Assembly (NCBI GenBank): GCA_020353115.1
Contig: CP070687.1
Coordinates: 1,176,718-1,196,236 of the forward strand
Source: Bacteroidales bacterium
GTDB lineage: Bacteria; Bacteroidota; Bacteroidia; Bacteroidales; VadinHA17
Direction: 5' to 3'
DNA length: 19,519 nt
Of this stretch, positions 15,346 through 19,519 are shown piece by piece. The stretch's first letter is position 1; each line of letters opens with the position of its first letter. A model generated the notes under the pieces. It saw nothing but the letters and a program-made list of their open reading frames with translations, was not told the origin of the DNA and ran no database searches. A program made the translations under genes and the position numbers.

Positions 15346-15720
15346 TTATTCAAACTCGATAAAGTTAAAGTTGGTGTCCAGAATGGAAGCATAGTATTCA
15401 CCTCGTTCAAGGATATCATCATCCCCTTCCTCATAGTACCAGTTGACAACCAGTCGGAAACCCATATTAATGAGTTGTGATAAGATCTGAAGGATATTCA
15501 GGATGTATTTGGCAGATCCGCTGTTGAAATATTCAAGCTTAATCTCTATCGTGGTAACATTTTTCGGATTGGAGCAGTATTCATTGATCCATTTCACCAA
15601 TGGATCATAGAACTTTGAAGGATCCTCATGGATTGATCTTCCGCTGATTTTGAATGTTCCGTCCGGATCTAAGAGGATCTGTGGTGTCTTTTTCGTGCTC
15701 TCTACTTCAAATCGTTCCAT
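15346..15720 (-). CDS. SiaC-family regulatory phosphoprotein (DUF1987)
   Basis: The 124-residue single-domain protein matches the SiaC/DUF1987 family, which has a STAS-like fold. It has an N-terminal TKKTPQILLDPDGTFKISGRS with the family's P-x-I-x-x-D-P-x-G-x-x-x-I-x-G-R-S pattern. The core is KLEYFNSGSAKYILNIL (about 61-77), and the C-terminus is an acidic-loop YYEEGDDD stretch. In Pseudomonas aeruginosa, SiaC is phosphorylated by SiaB, dephosphorylated by the PP2C phosphatase SiaA, and controls a diguanylate cyclase. The matching acceptor position here appears to be Ser67 (Asn-Ser-Gly-Ser), with Ser69 as alternative. No SiaB kinase or cyclase is adjacent. A SpoIIE-type phosphatase lies about 6.3 kb away. 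Function in Bacteroidota is not established. Confidence 0.85.
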   Translation of the reverse strand: MERFEVESTKKTPQILLDPDGTFKISGRSIHEDPSKFYDPLVKWINEYCSNPKNVTTIEIKLEYFNSGSAKYILNILQILSQLINMGFRLVVNWYYEEGDDDILERGEYYASILDTNFNFIEFE

Positions 15721-15857
15721 TTAAATCTTGTTTCATGTAATAAAGATATAATTTTGTTATATATTATGGAAAAGAAGCGAGATTTTTATATTGATTTACG
15801 AATACTACCTTTCACAGATATGTCCTGATAATCATGTCATTTATTCCTTCGATTTCG

Positions 15858-15870
15858 CCGGTTGAACCGG
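15858..15870. repeat. 13-bp perfect palindrome CCGGTTGAACCGG
   Basis: Six-base arms surround a single central base. It lies in the 215-base gap between the DUF2961 gene stop and the SiaC start, about 65 bases beyond the former. It might be an operator or a small hairpin, though the loop is too short for a good hairpin and no T-run follows on the minus strand. The remainder of this gap shows nothing else I can name. Confidence 0.4.
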
Positions 15871-15935
15871 TTTCAACACATACGATTTTCAAGCCATAAG
15901 GAATTACTACAGGCCAGAATTTACATGAGCTTTTA

Positions 15936-17090
15936 TCAGTTAATTTCAAGTTTATCTTTAGATAGCAGCTTCGGGAATATCTTATGCGGTTCTTTCTGGT
16001 ACCAGAATGCGACAGAAGATATATCATCCTGAAGAGGCAGGTAACGACCTCCGCTCCTCCATCCAAGAGCCTGGATGGTAACTTTCAGATCGTCTTCAAA
16101 CCGTACAGGATCGGACAGGTGCCAGCGGTACATTCCAAACCGGGTTTGTGATTGCCACAAACCATCGGGTTGAAAGACATGAAATCCGGCATATGGAGTT
16201 GTATAATCCTTGTATTCACCCTCCGAGGTAAAACCATATGATCCGCAGAAATAATCCTCTGTTCCTGTTCCGCAAATGGTTGGAAATTCCCCATCTCCAT
16301 CCATAAAGAATTTGATTTCTCCTTCACCCCACCATCCTGTGTTGTTCGATCCCCAGGCCAGATATGTTCCAACGTAATGTCCTTTACCTTTTATGTTGTC
16401 AAGTATTGTATATACCTCTTTATACGGCAGAGGGTTTTGTCTCCTGAATTGGGCATGAAAATAGGCAGCATCGCCGGGAACGTCTGTCAGGGTATAGTTA
16501 ATCTGATAATAAAGAGTCATCCGGTTTTCGTCGAGGTTTTCGACAGTAATTCTGCACTTACTTCTGAATGGCATAACCCAGTAACAATTCAATGCACTTC
16601 CGGGATTTACACATACGGCAAGGGAAGAAATCTGTTTGTACTTACCCCAACCTGCTGCGAAGAAATCACCGAGTGGAACTTCGACCGAGGGTTGTTCTTC
16701 ACCATCCCAGTAAATGCGCAGAATGGAAAATCTCCAGTTTCCTGAAGGCGTCATCCATATTTGCTGTATCGCACCCGGCCCTTCTATTTCTGCCAGGGTA
16801 AAGGTAGCAGACGGTTCGATGTGGATGTATGGATTCACTTTCCAACCCTGACCCAATTCCCGGGCGGCTCTCGATGCACTTCCTTCTTCCAGGGTAGCCA
16901 TACCTCCTTTTCCCTTTTCTCCGGTAAAATTTTCAGGGCTGATAGATCTGGTTCTTGCATTTGACAGCCTGTACAGATTATTTAAATTGACATTCAGTCC
17001 GTTAAAATCCTGCGGTAATGCCAGAACCGAACAGCATACCATTGATAAAAGAGAGGTCAGTTTTTTCATAATGATCGATTTTAGGTTCAT
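15936..17090 (-). CDS. Exported DUF2961 / GH172-type glycoside hydrolase
   Basis: The 384-residue protein matches the DUF2961 family, now classed as GH172, whose characterised members are exo-acting furanosidases on fructofuranose- or arabinofuranose-type sugars. An N-terminal signal peptide is present (MKKLTSLLSMVCCSVLALP from Met8). Two candidate starts exist, ATG 17090 and the more typical in-frame ATG at 17069. Family landmarks are IEGPGAIQQIWMTP (about 102-115), VPLGDFF (138-144), GWWGEGEIKFFMDGDGEFP (252-270) and GTGTEDYF (274-281). Glu256/Glu258 and Glu278 are the likely acid/base and nucleophile region. It probably trims a furanoside glycan in the periplasm or outside the cell. No SusCD pair or other glycosidase is in the window, so the substrate is open. 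It lies 40 bases downstream of tsaD and may be read from the same transcript. Confidence 0.85.
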   Translation of the reverse strand: MNLKSIIMKKLTSLLSMVCCSVLALPQDFNGLNVNLNNLYRLSNARTRSISPENFTGEKGKGGMATLEEGSASRAARELGQGWKVNPYIHIEPSATFTLAEIEGPGAIQQIWMTPSGNWRFSILRIYWDGEEQPSVEVPLGDFFAAGWGKYKQISSLAVCVNPGSALNCYWVMPFRSKCRITVENLDENRMTLYYQINYTLTDVPGDAAYFHAQFRRQNPLPYKEVYTILDNIKGKGHYVGTYLAWGSNNTGWWGEGEIKFFMDGDGEFPTICGTGTEDYFCGSYGFTSEGEYKDYTTPYAGFHVFQPDGLWQSQTRFGMYRWHLSDPVRFEDDLKVTIQALGWRSGGRYLPLQDDISSVAFWYQKEPHKIFPKLLSKDKLEIN

Positions 17091-17130
17091 ACTGATATTT
17101 TTAATTTAATATTAACTATTCAATATTCAC

Positions 17131-18150
17131 TCAGATCGGGAACCTTGCCACAGGTACGGCATCCATTTTGGTGAATTGTTTTTTCAGATATTTGAAATAG
17201 CCTGTCATAGCTATCATTGCAGCATTATCTGTAGTATATCTTAGTTCCGGTATATAAATCTCCCAACCTTTCTCCGCCGACTTTTTCCGCAATGCTTCCC
17301 GGAGGCCTGAATTGGCCGAAACACCTCCGGCAACAGCTATCTGGTCAATCCCGGTACTTTTTGCCGCCTCCTCCAATCTTTCAATTAATATTTCAACTAT
17401 AGTATACTGCAGGGATGCGGCAAGGTCAGGCAGGTTCTTTTTAACAAATCCGGGAGTCTCTTTCACACTGTCGCGTACAGAATAAAGAAACGATGTCTTT
17501 AACCCGCTGAAGCTGAAGTCCAGGCCTTTCAACCTTGGCCTTGCGAACCGGTAAGCTTTCGGATTCCCTTCCCTTGCCAATTTATCAATTTGCGGACCGG
17601 CAGGATAGGATAATCCGACCACTTTCCCGCATTTATCAAAAGCCTCACCCGCTGCATCATCGATGGTTCTTCCTATGTTTTCCATAACCAGGTAATCCTT
17701 AACCACGATCAACTCGGTATGACCGCCTGAAACCAGCAGGCACAGAAAGGGGAAACCAGGAGTATTCCTGGCTAACCCCTTTTCGAGAATAAAATGGGCC
17801 AGGACATGAGCCTGGAGATGATTAACCTCTATAAGCGGAATTTGTCTTGCCAGTGCAAAACCTTTGGCAAACGAAGTACCTACCAGGAGCGAACCAAGCA
17901 AGCCGGGACCACGTGTAAATGCAACAGCGTCAATCTCCTGCTGATTAAGTCCTGCCATCTTCAGCGACCGCTCAACCACCGGGATAATATTTTGCTGATG
18001 AGCCCTGGATGCCAGTTCAGGAACCACACCCCCGTAAGCTTTATGTACCTCCTGATCCGAAATTGTATTGGAAAGAATGTAGCCATCCCTTATAACCGCT
18101 GCTGAAGTATCGTCACAAGACGATTCGATACCGAGTATGGTAATACTCAT
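17131..18150 (-). CDS. tsaD: tRNA N6-adenosine threonylcarbamoyltransferase TsaD
   Basis: TsaD transfers the threonylcarbamoyl group from its AMP carrier to A37 of ANN-decoding tRNAs, with TsaB and TsaE in bacteria. The 339-residue protein has the expected length. It starts with ILGIESSCDDTSAAV, the ASKHA fold's first phosphate loop. His111 and His115 in NHLQAHVLAHF bind the metal. SGGHTEL (about 136-142), DDAAGEAFDK, GGVSANSGLR and TDNAAMIA complete the nucleotide and metal sites. All landmarks are intact. It is divergent from tamB, with only about 70 bases between them, a neighbourhood often seen in Bacteroidota. TsaB, TsaC and TsaE genes are not in the window. Confidence 0.97.
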   Translation of the reverse strand: MSITILGIESSCDDTSAAVIRDGYILSNTISDQEVHKAYGGVVPELASRAHQQNIIPVVERSLKMAGLNQQEIDAVAFTRGPGLLGSLLVGTSFAKGFALARQIPLIEVNHLQAHVLAHFILEKGLARNTPGFPFLCLLVSGGHTELIVVKDYLVMENIGRTIDDAAGEAFDKCGKVVGLSYPAGPQIDKLAREGNPKAYRFARPRLKGLDFSFSGLKTSFLYSVRDSVKETPGFVKKNLPDLAASLQYTIVEILIERLEEAAKSTGIDQIAVAGGVSANSGLREALRKKSAEKGWEIYIPELRYTTDNAAMIAMTGYFKYLKKQFTKMDAVPVARFPI

Positions 18151-18220
18151 TTTAATTCCCTTATTAACTGGTAATTTGAACTATTTTTGCTTTTTTTGCG
18201 TTTAGTAAGTAAAAGCTAAA

Positions 18221-19519
18221 ATTATCAAAAAAAAATACAAAATATTAATTATCCTGATACTGGTTCTTGTCCTTTTACCGGCCGGTGGTTATATTGCTCT
18301 CCACAGTAGCAAAGTGCAGACATTCCTGATCCGGAAAATTGCGTACCAGATGTCCCAAAAACTGAATGCAAAATTTACCGTCGAATCTGTAGATTTTGCA
18401 TTTTTTAACAGGGTTATCCTCCGGAGTGTTGTGGTTGAGGATTTACAGCAGGATACCCTCCTTTATGCACGCAAAGTGACAGCTCACCTTAATGCATTCC
18501 ATAGAAAAAGGAAACAGGTTGTCCTAAACAATGTTCGACTGGAAGATTCAGAATTCAATCTCCGGACCGATTCAACCGGTACCATCAACCTCAGGTTTAT
18601 AATCGACGCAATCAAAGAAAACAGGGACAGTACGGATACAAAGCTTGACCTGAAAATAAGTAAAATTGAAGTGAGGGATTCCAGGTTTTCACTCAGGCTG
18701 AACAAATCCAAGCCCAAAGACATCGGTATAGATTTTTCAGACCTGGACCTTCTTTACTTGAATTTTAATCTCAGCGGTTTCTCTATTTTCAACGATACGG
18801 TTGGTTTTAAGATTGCTGATCTGTCATTTACAGAAAAATCCGGATTTCAAGTCGACCGGTGGGATACCTATTTTGAAATCTCAAGAACAAGATTGAATTT
18901 CAAGGAATTGTCGATGGTTACACCTCTTTCGGAATTGTTTGCAGACCATCTCACATTCCGGTATAACAACTATTCTGAACTTAAAGAATTCATCCGGCTT
19001 GTTAAGCTTGACTTGCGTATCAACTCATCCGACCTGAATTTCTCGGACATTGGGTTCTTTGCTCCTTCACTGGTGTGGTTCAACCAGAATGTTGACCTGT
19101 CGGGCAGTTTCACCGGAGAGGTGGATGATCTGAAGGGGAAAAATGTTAGCCTGCAATTTTCCGATCAAACTGCTATTGAAGGAAATTTTGAAATCGAGGG
19201 ATTACCCGATCTGAATGAAACTTTTATTTTCATCGATATTAACAACCTTACCACCAGTATTGAGAACATGGAGGAGTTTGAGAAACTGGATACAGGAGAG
19301 AAACTGATTCTGCCGGAAAGCTTTAAACGGCTGGGTATCATTAATTTCAGCGGAAATTTTACAGGTTTTATCGATGATTTTGTCACCTATGGAAAATTCT
19401 CCTCCGATCTCGGTATAATATCGACAGACCTGTCTATCAGGCCTGATACGGCGGGTTATCTGAATTTCAGGGGAAGGCTTAAAACCTTTGATTTTGAGAT
19501 TGGCGAACTGGTGAACAGC
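18221..19519 (+). CDS. tamB: N-terminal part of TamB-like translocation/assembly protein (partial, start codon unclear)
   Basis: An open frame runs from after the stop at 18206-18208 to the end of the window without interruption (about 433 codons). It begins with a Lys-rich stretch and a hydrophobic anchor (YKILIILILVLLPAGGYIAL), then FNRVILRSVVVEDLQQDTLLYA and long beta-rich repeats with FSDLDLLYLNFNL- and VDLSGSFTGEVDDL-like strands. This is the layout of the N-terminal, periplasmic part of TamB/AsmA-like proteins, which form hydrophobic grooves for lipid or outer-membrane-protein transport between membranes. There is no ATG, GTG or TTG in frame ahead of the anchor; ATT 18221 or ATC 18224 are the candidates. 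The first in-frame ATG (about 18348) would remove the anchor. Identity rests on fold pattern and position beside tsaD; the C-terminal TamB domain is outside the window. Confidence 0.75.
   Translation, partial: MIKKKYKILIILILVLVLLPAGGYIALHSSKVQTFLIRKIAYQMSQKLNAKFTVESVDFAFFNRVILRSVVVEDLQQDTLLYARKVTAHLNAFHRKRKQVVLNNVRLEDSEFNLRTDSTGTINLRFIIDAIKENRDSTDTKLDLKISKIEVRDSRFSLRLNKSKPKDIGIDFSDLDLLYLNFNLSGFSIFNDTVGFKIADLSFTEKSGFQVDRWDTYFEISRTRLNFKELSMVTPLSELFADHLTFRYNNYSELKEFIRLVKLDLRINSSDLNFSDIGFFAPSLVWFNQNVDLSGSFTGEVDDLKGKNVSLQFSDQTAIEGNFEIEGLPDLNETFIFIDINNLTTSIENMEEFEKLDTGEKLILPESFKRLGIINFSGNFTGFIDDFVTYGKFSSDLGIISTDLSIRPDTAGYLNFRGRLKTFDFEIGELVNS

Noticed and set aside
15812..16066. 84-codon minus-strand frame over the 3' end of the DUF2961 gene
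   Set aside because: Mostly out-of-frame reading of the DUF2961 gene; the family protein ends naturally at 15936 with normal length, so no frameshift is needed.
16377..16745. 122-codon plus-strand frame within the DUF2961 gene
   Set aside because: It is antisense to a recognised family protein and its peptide has no domain-like pattern.
1..19519. CRISPR arrays, insertion sequences, prophage or integron features, tRNA or rRNA genes
   Set aside because: No regularly spaced repeats, transposase or integrase motifs, terminal inverted repeats or RNA gene signatures were seen on either strand.

Overview
The window looks like chromosomal DNA of a Bacteroidota (Bacteroidales-like) bacterium. Four things suggest this. 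GC content is moderate (roughly low 40s percent by eye). Ribosome binding sites are weak or absent. Two upstream regions carry the Bacteroidota promoter form TTTG-N18/19-TAnnTTTG. The gene content also fits: a two-component-type beta-propeller fused to a SpoIIE phosphatase, a SiaC/DUF1987 protein, and tsaD divergent from tamB. No transposase, integrase, phage gene, tRNA, rRNA or CRISPR array was seen. No gap between genes exceeds about 255 bases.

Layout, left to right. Positions 1-1567 (+) hold the tail of an NtrC-type sigma-54 response regulator and its membrane histidine kinase. Positions 1646-4894 (-) are a co-directional run, rtcB (RNA ligase) then a PflX-like radical SAM protein then a Gfo/Idh/MocA oxidoreductase. 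Positions 5015-9566 (+) hold a membrane J-domain protein, a 1106-residue sensor phosphatase (14 propeller blades, Y_Y_Y domain, membrane helix, coiled coil, PP2C) and a small unrecognised helical protein just downstream. Positions 9695-10915 hold a hotdog thioesterase (+) convergent with an Fe-S APS/PAPS reductase, cysH (-).

Positions 11169-15192 (+) hold an exported ADPRibase-Mn-like metallophosphoesterase, an NAD(P)-dependent epimerase-like SDR, and a tightly packed pair of a classical SDR and a nitrilase. Positions 15346-18150 (-) hold a SiaC-type phosphoprotein, an exported DUF2961/GH172-type glycosidase and tsaD. Positions 18221-19519 (+) are the N-terminal part of tamB, running off the window.

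Most of the window is ordinary accessory and housekeeping content. The most interesting points are: (i) a very large sensor whose output is a SpoIIE-type phosphatase, in the same neighbourhood as a SiaC-domain protein, the substrate type of a known PP2C partner-switching system; (ii) the unknown gene directly behind that phosphatase; (iii) a tamB reading frame with no ATG/GTG/TTG before its membrane anchor; and (iv) the SDR-nitrilase pair, preceded by a gap containing a long inverted repeat. No clear-cut new multi-gene system is evident. The phosphatase/SiaC link is a hypothesis only.
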